DNA of 64,000 nucleotides from CAZUCE01 sp964619265 (GCA_964619265.1 CAZUCE010000009.1:62001-126000), one strand, 5' to 3'; positions 34,181-43,958 are shown, counted from the first letter of the stretch. Notes: generated by a model from the sequence alone, not told the origin. A program made the numbers and translations.

Positions 34181-36436
34181 TCAGCGCAAGTAGATGCGCA
34201 GGACGAAGTCGGTCGTGTCGTCCGCCCCGGCCGGAGGGACCGGTAAGTAGGACTGGACGCCGGTTGCGAGGGGGAACGTCTGGGTCGCGGAAGGAACCAA
34301 GCTCATGTCCTCGGCGCGGTACCAGAGCATGCCTCCACTCTTCAGAGTCGGGCCGTGATCCACTGTGACCGTGCCGGCGCCGCCGTTGCTGCCGAGTCCG
34401 GGGTAGTAGATCAGGTAGCAGACCTCCGGCTGGGCAAAGACCTCTGCCTCGCCGAAGACCGGGTGAATGTACTCCCCGGAAACCAGCGAGTCCGCCGCTT
34501 CGAATTGAAACAGGTCGGCGCCGAGTTGGCCATGGATGCTGTCGGTCAGGAAGTCCACCACGGTCTTCGTTGTGGCCAACAGATCTGCGCGAGTGCGGAA
34601 GTCTTCGAGGCGTACGTCGCCCCCGCCGACTTGGCTTGGGTAGTAGCCGCAGTACCACTCGATGCCCGAAGCTCCGGAAAATAGGGTGTCGAACAGGATT
34701 CGCTTACGGCGATCCTCCGCGGTGGCGTCGGCGTTGCCGCCGCCGTTGAGGTCCGACTTGAGCCCGTTCCCCGGGGAGCCCTGCTCGTCGACGTCCAGCA
34801 GCACATAGCGGGGCGAGGATCCTGCATTGCCCGAGGATTGATCGCCCGCTAGGAAGTCGGTGCGCACTTGCTCCACGTACCAGCCGTAATCACTGGCATC
34901 CGTGTTGCCATGTGAACCCGATTCGCCGCCGTGGATCTGCATCGACGTCGCGTCCAGCACCCAGTCGGCGTCCGCAACGTTGTCCCGAAGCCAGCGGTAG
35001 AGAAACCACCATCCCGTGGGGGTAGACCGACTGTTGTTGGGGTAGCCGTGGGTGGAAATTCCGTGACCGATCCAGCTCATGCGAACCGGATCCCAATCGA
35101 CAAAATCCCACGATTTGATCCACAGCCCCATATCGGTGACGTCGTCCGGGTGGATTTCATCGTTCGAAGCGCCGATCGGAGTCTCTTCCCAGAGGTTCCA
35201 TTTGAGCGCTAGGTTGTGACCGAACATGGCCACCATGTTCTTGAGGAACAGCTTGCGCTGCACCGACATGACCGTGGTCCCGTCGTCTAGCCAGTTCGTG
35301 TTGCCGTCTTCGGTCTCGCCCAAAACCACGTTCAAGAACAGGCCTTTCTTGTTCGCATGGCGAAACACGAGGTCCCACTGGTTGAGCCGCTTGACTCTGT
35401 AATTCAGGCGGCTGTCGTCGAAGCCGTTGACCAGGGGCACGTTGTCATAGGGCGCGATCCCCTGAGCGCCTTCGCCCGCCACCGCGGGGGTGTCGACGAA
35501 CGGGCTGACATCCCGGCCGTCGCCGCCCAGGTTCATAGGTAGCAGGTAGATCGAATTTGCGCCGTTCAAGGACAGCCAGTTCAAGGCCCCGATGATGCCC
35601 TTCCCGTGTCCCGTGGAGCCGCCGGGGCCCGTTGTGGTCCAGGTCGGATCTCCGGGCATCCAATCGACTACGTGATTGGCGTATTCGTGCAACCAAAGCT
35701 CGGGGGCTAGGCCCTCGCCTCCGGGGTCGTTTGCAGCCGCCACGTTGGCGATCACCGGATCCGTATAGTCCTGGAATTCGTCGAACGCGAGGAAGTTCTC
35801 GGGGCTGTCGATGCCACCCTTGATCCAGATGTCGCCATTTGAATAGCGCCAATAGCGGCAGCCGAGCGCACCTGATTCGTAGAACGGAAGGACGAAGCCA
35901 CGGGATTGGAGGGAGGGATCGACCGGCTGGACACCTCCGGATTGGATGATCTCGGTCGAATGCGGCGTCATCGATGCAAGCTGCGCGACGGTCGGCGGAT
36001 CGGCCACGTTGATGTTCGTACCTTCCTCGAAGTAGAAGGACACGATGGCCTGACCATCCAGTTCCGGCGACCGTAGACGAACGCGCCAGTCATTGCCGCT
36101 GCCGAGGCTCGACTTGGAGCCAAGGTAGTAGCCTGGAACGATAAACGGCGGCAGATTCGAAGAGCCCTGGGGCGTGACGAGCGCCGTCAAGCGCACGTGC
36201 AGCCAGGGGTTGTTTTCCTCGCCGGTTGCGTCGTTGGCATCCTCCTGCCAGTTTCCTCCGCTGTCCGGCCGGATCGAAGCCGGCGCGGTCCGGTCGTAGG
36301 TGTAGAGCTTGTAGGCAGGCGCGAGCGCCTGGGGCACTTGAGCCACGGCAGGGGCGCTGATTCCGTGGAGCGCGGCGATCGGGAGGGTCAAGACAACCAG
36401 ACCGAGCAGTGCGTGTGGATTGGGATGGAGGTTCAT
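34181..36436 (-). CDS. Secreted DUF5060-type putative glycoside hydrolase
   Basis: A 751-residue exported protein with signal peptide about 1-32 (ending AVAQVP). Residues about 35-150 hold the DUF5060-like beta domain. A TIM-barrel segment follows with ALNWLSLNGANSIYLLPMNL (about 290-309), GGDGRDVSPF and NYRVKRLNQWDLVFRHANKKG (in parts). The likely active-site strand is ALKWNLWEET (about 415-424). In related proteins this strand reads NLGEEN and provides the acid/base Glu. Later segments GIEWYCGYY and VLDFL-like repeats complete the barrel. The likely role is polysaccharide breakdown outside the cell. The C-terminal 60 residues are a short beta domain ending in FVLRIYLR. Its substrate is unknown. 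Confidence 0.75.
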   Translation of the reverse strand: MNLHPNPHALLGLVVLTLPIAALHGISAPAVAQVPQALAPAYKLYTYDRTAPASIRPDSGGNWQEDANDATGEENNPWLHVRLTALVTPQGSSNLPPFIVPGYYLGSKSSLGSGNDWRVRLRSPELDGQAIVSFYFEEGTNINVADPPTVAQLASMTPHSTEIIQSGGVQPVDPSLQSRGFVLPFYESGALGCRYWRYSNGDIWIKGGIDSPENFLAFDEFQDYTDPVIANVAAANDPGGEGLAPELWLHEYANHVVDWMPGDPTWTTTGPGGSTGHGKGIIGALNWLSLNGANSIYLLPMNLGGDGRDVSPFVDTPAVAGEGAQGIAPYDNVPLVNGFDDSRLNYRVKRLNQWDLVFRHANKKGLFLNVVLGETEDGNTNWLDDGTTVMSVQRKLFLKNMVAMFGHNLALKWNLWEETPIGASNDEIHPDDVTDMGLWIKSWDFVDWDPVRMSWIGHGISTHGYPNNSRSTPTGWWFLYRWLRDNVADADWVLDATSMQIHGGESGSHGNTDASDYGWYVEQVRTDFLAGDQSSGNAGSSPRYVLLDVDEQGSPGNGLKSDLNGGGNADATAEDRRKRILFDTLFSGASGIEWYCGYYPSQVGGGDVRLEDFRTRADLLATTKTVVDFLTDSIHGQLGADLFQFEAADSLVSGEYIHPVFGEAEVFAQPEVCYLIYYPGLGSNGGAGTVTVDHGPTLKSGGMLWYRAEDMSLVPSATQTFPLATGVQSYLPVPPAGADDTTDFVLRIYLR

Positions 36437-36605
36437 CAGAGCTCTGGATCGAGTGGGACGAGAGCCAAGTCCACAGCAGACTCGGCCACGCCGTTGGCGT
36501 GTCGAGCCGGCTCGTTCGTTTTAGAAACCGAGCGGAATGGAAAACTCCCCTCGCGATCCCGGGTTCCGCGCGCTGCCCTCAGCCCCTCCCTCGGCTCCCG
36601 GGGGG

Positions 36606-38264
36606 CTAGAGCGCCAGAAGAGAGTTCACGGCAGGTGTGAACAGGGAGTCTTCTGGCAGGGTCAGGGGCACCGGACCGTCGGCCGTAGCTGCCAGGAACA
36701 AGGGAGCTGGGCCGGTCCAGGACAGCTCGATGTCGTGCAACCCGGTTTTTCGGATCCGAATTCCGGCGCGGGAGGCTTCGAACCCTTCTGGCAAGCGGCT
36801 CCGGCCGGTGTGAAAGACCGACTCCATCGGCGCCGCGGACCAATCGTATTTCCCGGCGCGATGGATCCGAATCACCGTGTCCGATTGGCGGTCCAGGCGC
36901 AGGGCGCTACCTCCGAGCTGCAACGGAACGAACCGGATATCCTCGCGCCCGGCGTATTGACTGGCGACCGCGGCCGGGCCGAGCAAGGCGAGCGGATTCG
37001 GTGCTTGGGTCAGCACCACGCGATTTACGCCGGCTTCATCGGCCAGCTCGATCGCGCGCGTCACGAACTCGCGGGAGTCCGTTGCCAACTTTGTGAGCAC
37101 GATCTGTCCGAACAGCAGGGCAGCCGCCGAGACGGGCAGAGCCAGGGCCGCATAGACCTTCCGGCGACGTGGAAAGGTCCCGGCCTCGCGGGCTGCGACC
37201 AGGGCAGCTGCCAGAAGGGCGGCGCTGGCCGGAATCGCGTGGAAGTGCAATCGGTCGCTGATCGGGGCACCTGCTTGGGGAGCGAGAGCCAGCAGGTTCC
37301 AGACCACAAGGAACCGGAACGCTTCGGGTCGTTGGGCGTAGGCCTTGCGAAGCAGCGGACCAAGTGTGGCAAGCAGCACGGGCCCGGCGAAAGCGATCCA
37401 CCTCGCACTCCCCTCGAGGTAGAACAGAAGGTCCGCGGGGGTCGGCAGCAGCAAGGCACCCGGTGCTGTGGCCAGGAGCATCACGTAGCGCGTTAGAACC
37501 ACCCCGGGCTCTTTTCGGGGGTCCGAGTAGAAGCCACCGGAGGTTTCCAGCCCAATGGAAACCCACGCGAAGGCAGCGATGGCCAGGGTCATCAGCGTGA
37601 AGACAGGGGCCGTCTTCTGGCCACGTCGCCACGCGAGCCAGCCAACCAACAGGACGAACACGACTCCCGACTCCTTGGCCATGGTCGCGAGCAGCGCGAG
37701 GGCCAGCGCGCCCTGCAAGCGTCGCTGACTCGGTCGAGCTCCGAGCAGCGCGAGCGCGCCGAGCCCAAGGGTGAGCTCCAGAAGGCTGTTGCGGTTCGCG
37801 ATCCAGCCCACAGGAACGAGGCTCGTGTTGGAGACCGCGAAGATGGCACCCGCTATTTGGGCTTCGTCGCGGCCAAACCCGAGGTTGCGCAAGACGCGCA
37901 GGAGCAGGGCCGTACACAGCCCAAAGGCCAGCAGATTTTCGGCGTGATAGGGCAGCGACCAGCCTTCGAAGAGCAGGTGATCCAGGGCGATCCACAAGGA
38001 GGTCAGTGGGCGGACGAAGGTCAGTTCCCAGTCGGCCCCTAGCCACCAGGCTTCGAGCGCACCCGCATCGGACGCCCCGATCGCGTCGCGGGTGGCGCCG
38101 AAGTCGTACAGGTCGGTCCGTAGTCCCCCGCCCTCCAGGCGCCACTGATGGGCGTAGTCGTCGGCCAAGAAGCCCACTCCCAAGGACGGTAGGTGGAGAG
38201 CGACCGCGAGGACGATCAACCACCAGGAATTGGTTTGAAGAGCCGAGCGCACGGTGCGAAGCAT
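36606..38264 (-). CDS. GT-C-like polytopic membrane protein (dolichyl-P-mannose transferase type)
   Basis: A 552-residue protein with about ten membrane helices. The first periplasmic loop carries GFLADDYAHQWRLEGG. The acidic pair DDYAHQW lies where GT-C (GT39/ArnT-type) enzymes have their catalytic Asp, and large hydrophobic segments then alternate. The last 120 residues are a soluble C-terminal domain. GT-C enzymes move sugars from polyprenyl phosphate to protein or lipid on the outer face. I start the gene at 38264, because the upstream frame is Arg-rich and overlaps the divergent lemA gene. Only 29 bases lie between the two start codons. Confidence 0.75.
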   Translation of the reverse strand: MLRTVRSALQTNSWWLIVLAVALHLPSLGVGFLADDYAHQWRLEGGGLRTDLYDFGATRDAIGASDAGALEAWWLGADWELTFVRPLTSLWIALDHLLFEGWSLPYHAENLLAFGLCTALLLRVLRNLGFGRDEAQIAGAIFAVSNTSLVPVGWIANRNSLLELTLGLGALALLGARPSQRRLQGALALALLATMAKESGVVFVLLVGWLAWRRGQKTAPVFTLMTLAIAAFAWVSIGLETSGGFYSDPRKEPGVVLTRYVMLLATAPGALLLPTPADLLFYLEGSARWIAFAGPVLLATLGPLLRKAYAQRPEAFRFLVVWNLLALAPQAGAPISDRLHFHAIPASAALLAAALVAAREAGTFPRRRKVYAALALPVSAAALLFGQIVLTKLATDSREFVTRAIELADEAGVNRVVLTQAPNPLALLGPAAVASQYAGREDIRFVPLQLGGSALRLDRQSDTVIRIHRAGKYDWSAAPMESVFHTGRSRLPEGFEASRAGIRIRKTGLHDIELSWTGPAPLFLAATADGPVPLTLPEDSLFTPAVNSLLAL

Positions 38265-38293
38265 AGGGGGCAAGCAGGTTACGCTCTTTTCCG

Positions 38294-38866
38294 ATGCCCA
38301 ACGCCATTCTCGCCACCGGACTCTTGGTCTTGCTCCCGCTCGTCTTCGGGCTATTGATCTACAACCTGCTCGTTGCGGCTCGCGCAAGGGCCCGATCCTC
38401 GTGGGCCAACGTCGACGTGGAGCTGCGGCGTCGCCACGACCTGATTCCGCGGTTGGTTGAAACCGTGCGCGGCTATGCGACCCACGAGCGCGACCTGTTC
38501 GAGGAGGTTACCCAGCTTCGGAGTGAGGCCAAGCAGCTCCAGGATGGGCCCGCAAGCGCGGACCAGGCCAGCACCGAAGCCCGGCTTGGCGGTGCGCTTC
38601 ACCGCCTGGTGCTGCGTGCCGAGGACTATCCGGATCTGAAGGCCTCCAAGAACTTCCAGGACTTGGGCGCCGAGCTGGTCCACACCGAGGACCGGATTGC
38701 GGCGGCCTTGCGATTTTACAACTCCAATGTTCGAGATTTGAATGTGCGCTGCGAGAGTGTGCCGAGCAATCTGGTCGCAATGATGTTCGGCTTTGAGCCC
38801 GCCGAGTACTTCCAAATCGAAGATTCGTCGGCACGTCAAGCGCCTGCCGTCTCTCTCGGAGAATGA
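38294..38866 (+). CDS. lemA: LemA family protein
   Basis: A 190-residue inner-membrane protein with one N-terminal helix (about 4-26, ending YNLLVAARARA). A helical-bundle domain follows with VDVELRRRHDLIPRLVETVRG (about 40-59), YATHERDLFEEV and the C-terminal VRCESVPSNLVAMMFGFEPAEYF. These match the LemA family closely. Its job is not well known. It usually sits next to a membrane-bound TPM or DUF3137-like partner, as here: the next gene overlaps by four bases (ATGA). Confidence 0.93.
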   Translation: MPNAILATGLLVLLPLVFGLLIYNLLVAARARARSSWANVDVELRRRHDLIPRLVETVRGYATHERDLFEEVTQLRSEAKQLQDGPASADQASTEARLGGALHRLVLRAEDYPDLKASKNFQDLGAELVHTEDRIAAALRFYNSNVRDLNVRCESVPSNLVAMMFGFEPAEYFQIEDSSARQAPAVSLGE

Positions 38867-39606
38867 AGATGCCGCCGATTGCGATCTTTGCCCTTGTCGC
38901 CGCGGTCTTGATTGCGATTGCGGTCTACGGTCACCAAGCAGCCAAGCAGCGGCGCGCAGCGTTGCAGGCCTGGGCGGATCGTGCTGGCTACGCCTACGAC
39001 CCAGGTCGCGAGCGTGTCGATCTGCCCTTTGGGGCGTTGCGCCGCGGATCCAATCGCTATTTGAAGGACCGCTTCACCACGGTCTTGCAGGGGGCCGTCC
39101 CTGGACTCGAAGCTGCCCGCGTCGAGTTGTTTGAGTACCACTACGAGGTCGACACGGGGGTGGGCGACGATCGCTCGAGGACCGACTATTACCTGACCTG
39201 TGTTCTGCTCGACGCTCAGATCCCGTTCGGGAAGGTGCGGGTCGAACCCGAAGGGATGTTCGACCGCCTCGTGCAGTCGATGGGATTCGAGGACATCGAC
39301 TTCGACCATCCTGAATTCTCCAAGGCGTTCAAAGTGACCTCGCCTGAGCCCCGGCAGGCCCATGATCTGCTCGGACCGGAACTCATGGACTTGCTGCTGG
39401 CTTCCCGCCCCTTCGAGCTCGAGACCCAAGATCAAGCCATGCTCCTTTGGCGTCGCGGAAAGCCAAACCTCGAGCGATTCGCCGAGGCGGACCAATTCGC
39501 GCGTTCGGTGCTCGCGAGTCTCCCGCGATTGTTGGTCAACATGGAGCGCGAGCGTCGCGGGCTTCCACCTGAAATCCAGGCGGGCGCGGCCGCGTTGGAC
39601 GAGTGA
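38863..39606 (+). CDS. DUF3137-like membrane protein, LemA partner
   Basis: A 247-residue protein with an N-terminal membrane helix (about 5-22). The soluble domain begins with AWADRAGYAYDP and holds LFEYHYEVDTGVG (about 87-99), YYLTCVLLDAQIPFGKVRVEPEG and IDFDHPEFSKAFKVTSPEPRQ (in parts). This fits the DUF3137-type proteins that accompany LemA. The ATG at 38863 overlaps the lemA stop (ATGA), which shows coupling; a second ATG lies at 38869. Function unknown. Confidence 0.78.
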   Translation: MKMPPIAIFALVAAVLIAIAVYGHQAAKQRRAALQAWADRAGYAYDPGRERVDLPFGALRRGSNRYLKDRFTTVLQGAVPGLEAARVELFEYHYEVDTGVGDDRSRTDYYLTCVLLDAQIPFGKVRVEPEGMFDRLVQSMGFEDIDFDHPEFSKAFKVTSPEPRQAHDLLGPELMDLLLASRPFELETQDQAMLLWRRGKPNLERFAEADQFARSVLASLPRLLVNMERERRGLPPEIQAGAAALDE

Positions 39607-39631
39607 ATCAGCGTCCCACCTACCCGCCCCA

Positions 39632-40528
39632 GTGACCTGGATCGCGCCGACCAACGCGCCGGATTCCGCCGCGGTCGCAGCCCACTACGATCGTGAGGAC
39701 CCGCTCTTTCGGGCGCTTTGGGGGGATCATCTGCACCACGGTGTTCGGTCATGCGGTGGCTGGGCGCGTGGCGGGCACGCGCAGCGCGCGGCAGCGGCCG
39801 TCGAACGAATCGCAGGGAAACTCGACTTGCATCCCGGAGCTCGCGTCCTGGACGTGGGCTGCGGCTACGGCGGGCCGGCGATGCAGCTTGCCCGGGAGCA
39901 CCGAGCCCGGGTCACCGGCTTGACGCTGTCGCGCGTTCAGTTCGAGCGGGCGAGGGAGCTCTCGAGTGCCCTGGACGAATCCCGGCGACCGCAGTTTCGA
40001 CTCGGGGACTGGCTCGAAAACGAATTCGTGGACGACAGCTTTGACGCCGCGCTTACCGTCGAGTGCTTTGGGCACGTCGTGGACAAGGCTCGGTTTTTGA
40101 GTGAACTCCGTCGAGTCCTTGTGCCGGGTGGTCGGTGCGTCCTGGTGTTTTGGGCGGCGATGGAGGAGCCCGGTCCAAAACAAAAGGCGCATCTCGAAAA
40201 GCTCTGCGTGCAGGCGCGCCTTCCCTCGATCGGATCCGAGGTGGCCGTACAGCGGCTAGCCGAGCAAGCTGGCCTTGTTTGGTCCGGCTGCGAAGATTGG
40301 AGCCGGGAGGTGTTGGGGACTTGGCCGCGGGCTATAGCCCACACCGCATGGCTCACCGCCACGCGCCGCCAAGTTCGAGCGCGGGTGCTTGGGCTCGACG
40401 GTGAATCCCGGCTTCCCGCGGCAATGGCCTTTGGGATGATGCGCGGACTGCGCGAGGGGAACTTGCGATATCTCGCGGCCGAGTGCCGCGTCGCTCCGCA
40501 GCCCGCTCCACCGCTCGAGGGCGGGTGA
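39632..40528 (+). CDS. SAM-dependent methyltransferase
   Basis: A 298-residue class I methyltransferase. Motif I is VLDVGCGYGGPAMQLA (about 71-86), motif II/post-I is ARVTGLTLSRVQ, and the acidic motif is DDSFDAALTVECFGHVVDK. The next helix region LRRVLVPGGRCVLVFWA completes the Rossmann fold. The N-terminal HYDREDPLFRALWGDHLHHG is typical of small-molecule methyltransferases of the tocopherol/sterol/cyclopropane type. The GTG at 39632 follows the preceding stop by 25 bases. The substrate is unknown. Confidence 0.85.
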   Translation: MTWIAPTNAPDSAAVAAHYDREDPLFRALWGDHLHHGVRSCGGWARGGHAQRAAAAVERIAGKLDLHPGARVLDVGCGYGGPAMQLAREHRARVTGLTLSRVQFERARELSSALDESRRPQFRLGDWLENEFVDDSFDAALTVECFGHVVDKARFLSELRRVLVPGGRCVLVFWAAMEEPGPKQKAHLEKLCVQARLPSIGSEVAVQRLAEQAGLVWSGCEDWSREVLGTWPRAIAHTAWLTATRRQVRARVLGLDGESRLPAAMAFGMMRGLREGNLRYLAAECRVAPQPAPPLEGG

Positions 40529-41013
40529 GTCTCTCCGGCCCTTGTCCGGCGAGAGAGGATCACGGCGGCGTCTCAGAAAGAAGCGGCCCATGCCTCCCGG
40601 AGGAACTTGCTGGCCGCGACAGGGTCGAAAACAAGGAAAGCGGCTCCACAGGAATCCCCGCGGAGCAAGCCCTGATGCCTTTGCAGCACCTTGCTATGGG
40701 GACTTCGATTCGAACATCGACAAGGTTGCGGCCTACGGCATCGGCGGACTGGTCGCCGGAAAGCTGGCCGCGAAGGTCGGCCTGCTTGTCGCTGCCAAGA
40801 AGTTCCTGGTCGGTGAGAAGAACAAGCCCAACGAAGCACAAGCGCAGACTTGAGCCGAGGCTTCGGCTCGGGGGCCTCCCCAGTTTGGTCCCCTCCGGAG
40901 CCCCTGTTCGGATTCCGGTGGAATCGGGGCCAGGAAAATCAACGGAGTTACCCAGGAAGATGGGAGGTCCGGTGAGCGTCCCGTGGGGACGATTTTCTGA
41001 GATCTCCCTGACC
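40529..41013. other. Intergenic region with a gene remnant
   Basis: A 485-base stretch before the regulatory-like-fold gene. It contains a DUF2167-like fragment (40683-40853), and no other gene is seen. Confidence 0.5.
40683..40853 (+). pseudogene. Remnant of a DUF2167-like membrane-anchored gene
   Basis: The translation reads YGDFDSNIDKVAAYGIGG and LVAGKLAAKVGLLVAAKKF and then a charged tail. It resembles the C-terminal end of DUF2167 proteins, where DFDSxTDKVAAYG precedes a membrane segment. The family is normally about 300 residues. Upstream in all frames I find no matching N-terminal part, so this looks like the end of a decayed gene. The match is from memory of the family and is only moderate. 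Confidence 0.4.
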
Positions 41014-42387
41014 ATGCCGAAGTTCACCCGCCTTGTGCCGTTCGTTGTCCTAGCTGTCGCCGGGATTCTTTGGCTGGCCCTGCGAGCCCCAGAACCGTCC
41101 AAGTTGAAGGCCGGCCAGCCCGAAACTCAGGCACCGCGCTGGGAGGGCCAGGCTCCAGCCGAGCTGGAGGTTGCGACAAGTCCGGAAGCCGTGGAGAGCA
41201 GATCTGCAGGTGTCTCGCCGGACACCGAGGTGGAACCAGCCGCCCCGGGCTCCAAACTCGCAGGGGCCGAGAGTGCGCCGGAAGAGGAACTCCTAGAGGA
41301 CGATGGGGACGTTGCCTTCGAGCTGCACTTTCGCGTCGTGGATACCGCGGGCCTACCCCTGGAGCGTTCCCTGGATGTGTCCCTGCCCGGGCTGCCGAAG
41401 CAGTACACCTGGCTTGCCCAAAGCGACTCGGATGGCTGGGTGGAAGCCAAGATCACTGGAGTGATCCGGCCAACCGCGGCCTTTGACCTGCAGGTTTCCT
41501 CCACCCAACCGGATGGCGCATTTGGCGAGCGGCTTGGGTTGCGACTAGCTACAGAGAACGTGCTGGTGCTCGGGTCCTTGGTTCTTACGACGCCTGAAGA
41601 AGACAACCCGACTCCGCTCGTCACCGGATTCGTCCTGGGAGAGATGGGCCAGCCGATCCCGGGCGCGACTGGAAGAGTGTTGGGAGGCCGTTTCAACAAC
41701 CAGGATTGGCCCGAGCACCGCCGGGGAGCGGTTCGTTTCGCGCAGGACGGCTCGTTTGCCGTTTACGGTCCCGCCCATACCGACGTCATTCGGCTGATGT
41801 TTGAAGCCGTCGGCTACGAAGCGCGCGTCTTGGAAGAACCGGAATTGCCGGCCGCGGGTCTTGAAGTGATCCTCGGGAAGAATCACCTGCTCAAGGGGCG
41901 AGTGGTCGTTCCGGAAGGTTGGCCCGCCTACAGCCAGTTTGGGGTCGGGGGTCTGTTCGGTGGAGAGTCGATTTCAACCAGCGTTCGCCCGGACGGGACG
42001 TTCGAGGTGGGTCTTTCGGAACGACTCGAGCAGCTTCAGATCATCTATCCGCGTGGGGCGGGCTTTGTGCTGTACACCCAAGAATGGAGTGGATCCGAAG
42101 AAGACGCTACAGACGTGGGAACGATCGACTTAGGACTCGTCGCCAAGCAGTTCGACTTTTTGATCGAGGATCCGAGCGGGGAACCGATCCGGAAAGCGTT
42201 CCTTGAAGCTGCTACGGAAAATCAGACACCGATCCGGAACTTCCTGCGAACCGATGAGCAAGGCCGCTATCCCTTGATCGTCCCGAACGAGGCGACCGAA
42301 CTCATCCTGAGCGTGAGGGGCGGCGCGAAGGTGCGAGTGGACTTGGTCTCCCCGCCGAGTCGCATCGAACTTCCGCTCCCGGAATAG
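41014..42387 (+). CDS. Membrane-anchored carboxypeptidase-regulatory-like protein (paralogue 2)
   Basis: A 457-residue protein with one N-terminal membrane helix (about 5-24). A Pro/Ala/Glu-rich linker (about 30-95) is followed by beta domains starting with HFRVVDTAGLPLERSLDVSL (about 104-123), FVLGEMGQPIPGATGRVL and LIEDPSGEPIRKAFLE. It shares anchor, linker and strand motifs with the proteins at 10676-11989 and 51035-52558. The ATG at 41014 starts the anchor. Function unknown. Confidence 0.72.
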   Translation: MPKFTRLVPFVVLAVAGILWLALRAPEPSKLKAGQPETQAPRWEGQAPAELEVATSPEAVESRSAGVSPDTEVEPAAPGSKLAGAESAPEEELLEDDGDVAFELHFRVVDTAGLPLERSLDVSLPGLPKQYTWLAQSDSDGWVEAKITGVIRPTAAFDLQVSSTQPDGAFGERLGLRLATENVLVLGSLVLTTPEEDNPTPLVTGFVLGEMGQPIPGATGRVLGGRFNNQDWPEHRRGAVRFAQDGSFAVYGPAHTDVIRLMFEAVGYEARVLEEPELPAAGLEVILGKNHLLKGRVVVPEGWPAYSQFGVGGLFGGESISTSVRPDGTFEVGLSERLEQLQIIYPRGAGFVLYTQEWSGSEEDATDVGTIDLGLVAKQFDFLIEDPSGEPIRKAFLEAATENQTPIRNFLRTDEQGRYPLIVPNEATELILSVRGGAKVRVDLVSPPSRIELPLPE

Positions 42388-42455
42388 CCAAGTCGAGTCG
42401 AGGCAACGGTCTTCAAATCGAATCAGGCCCTGCGTCTACATCCTCTGAATAGTTC

Positions 42456-42471
42456 GCCAGGTCTACCTGGC
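42456..42471. terminator. Small hairpin between convergent genes
   Basis: GCCAGG (42456-42461) pairs with CCTGGC (42466-42471) around TCTA. It lies between the stop at 42387 and the convergent glycosyltransferase stop at 42635. Too short to be sure. Confidence 0.35.
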
Positions 42472-42634
42472 AACTCGGCCTCCCGCGACGAAGCAGCGGC
42501 TTGAGGTCGGCTTCGTCCGTTCGTACAGGAACCCGTGAAATCGGGCATCCCTGTGATATCCGTGATCGGTGAGAAGTCTCTTTCGGGAGGGCCAGGACTT
42601 TTCGAGCGTTGGCCCGGCGACCCTTCGGAGCCTG

Positions 42635-43843
42635 CTAGGGGCCCAGGTCGTAGAAGCTATGTAGGGCCTTTGCGTGCTCCTCCCAGGACACCAACTGACT
42701 CGGGGACCCCTTTCGCAGCCTTTCGAGGCGGGCGGGGTCTTCGACCAGTTCATGCAACCGATCGGCTAAGTCGCCCGCGTCGCTCACCCGAAACGTTGCG
42801 CCCCGGTCGCCGATGCGTTCTTGGGGCGCGCCGCGGTCGGGAACCAGAACAGGAAGACCGAAATGCAGCGCTTCGTCCGTTGTGAACCCGTAGGTCTCGA
42901 GGAATTGCGAGGGGTGTACGGCCAGGTCGATGTCGCGTAGGCGGTCTCGAAGCTCGCCGGGTTCGAAGCGCCCATGCAGGGTGAGCGGAACTTCTCCGGC
43001 GAGTGCTCGGACCGCACTGGCGTAGTCCTCGTCGAGCACGGGTCCGTGATGGTGCAATTCGAGGCTTCCGCTCGGCAGTTTGGAGGCTGCCTCGGCCAAG
43101 AGGTGAAGGCCCTTTCCGGGCACCAGTCCACCCCAGGTGGCGACTCGCAACGGGCCTGTGCGTGCCGGCTTGCGCTCAAGGGGCTCGATTCCCTCGAGCG
43201 TGGGGAAGCTAGAAAAGGACAGGTCGAGGCCCGCGAGCTCAGGAACTTGGGCCAGGTAGTCCGCCTGGGCGCGCGACAACGTGGCGATCGCGTGAGCTGC
43301 GTCGAGCTCGGCTCGATAGCGTCTCATTCGCTCAGGGATCGCGGCGACCAAGCTCTCCATGGGCATCCCGGCAGATTTTGCGACGCAGGCCGCGCAGGTT
43401 TCGGCGGGAAGCTCGGGCGAACACAACTCGCGATCTTCACGCAAGCGGAAGAACAGCGCACAAGTCGTGAACAAGTCGTGCAACGTGACCACGGTCCGGG
43501 CGTTCACCGCTCGAGCCGCGCGCGAAACGAATGGACCGATGCCGTGCCAGTGGTGCACGTGAACGATGTCCGGCGCGAGTCGCGCCAGTTCCTTGGTCCA
43601 GTGCCCGATCCGTTCGTCTTCATCGCTGATTGCGTCGCCAATCGGAGGGCTGGCTAAAACGCGCAGCACGCGGACGCCTTCGACGACCTGGTCGCCAGCG
43701 GACTCTGGATGGAAAGTCGGGGCGAGCACCAGCGGCTCGAGACCCGATTCCCGCTGATGGCGCGCCAGGCGCTCCACGTAGATTTCAACTCCCCCCCGGG
43801 ACTCGGGGGGGAAAGAGTGCAGCACGTGGAGGATGCGTTTCAT
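42635..43843 (-). CDS. Glycosyltransferase, GT4 family
   Basis: A 402-residue cytosolic GT-B glycosyltransferase. The N-terminus MKRILHVLHSFPPESRGGVE has the Gly-rich donor/acceptor loop expected of GT4. The C-terminal half has GLVPGKGLHLLAEAA (about 245-259), GRFEPGELRDRL and the sugar-nucleotide motif HPSQFLETYGFTTDEALHFG (about 305-324). The conserved E-x7-E pattern is met by Glu in LETYG and Glu in DEALHFG. It transfers sugars from nucleotide-sugar donors to glycans or lipids. The ATG at 43843 is in front of the fold. It is downstream of the ArsC-like gene, same strand, after 115 bases. Confidence 0.88.
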   Translation of the reverse strand: MKRILHVLHSFPPESRGGVEIYVERLARHQRESGLEPLVLAPTFHPESAGDQVVEGVRVLRVLASPPIGDAISDEDERIGHWTKELARLAPDIVHVHHWHGIGPFVSRAARAVNARTVVTLHDLFTTCALFFRLREDRELCSPELPAETCAACVAKSAGMPMESLVAAIPERMRRYRAELDAAHAIATLSRAQADYLAQVPELAGLDLSFSSFPTLEGIEPLERKPARTGPLRVATWGGLVPGKGLHLLAEAASKLPSGSLELHHHGPVLDEDYASAVRALAGEVPLTLHGRFEPGELRDRLRDIDLAVHPSQFLETYGFTTDEALHFGLPVLVPDRGAPQERIGDRGATFRVSDAGDLADRLHELVEDPARLERLRKGSPSQLVSWEEHAKALHSFYDLGP

Positions 43844-43910
43844 GGGCCGATCTTCCCCCCAGGACAGAGGGGGGTGGGACCGTGGGGAGGCACCGTGACC
43901 TGACAACCGG

Positions 43911-43940
43911 TGCCGCCAAGACAGATGCCGCCAAGACAGA
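43911..43940. repeat. Two perfect copies of a 15-base repeat
   Basis: TGCCGCCAAGACAGA is repeated without a gap in the space between the GT4 gene and the ArsC-like gene. No role is evident. Confidence 0.6.
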
Positions 43941-43958
43941 GGGCTTGGAGGCAGGTGG

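Noticed and set aside
40542..40853. Functional 103-residue protein
   Set aside because: The first 45 residues are Arg/Pro-rich without pattern; only the DUF2167-like end is recognisable, so a remnant is more likely.
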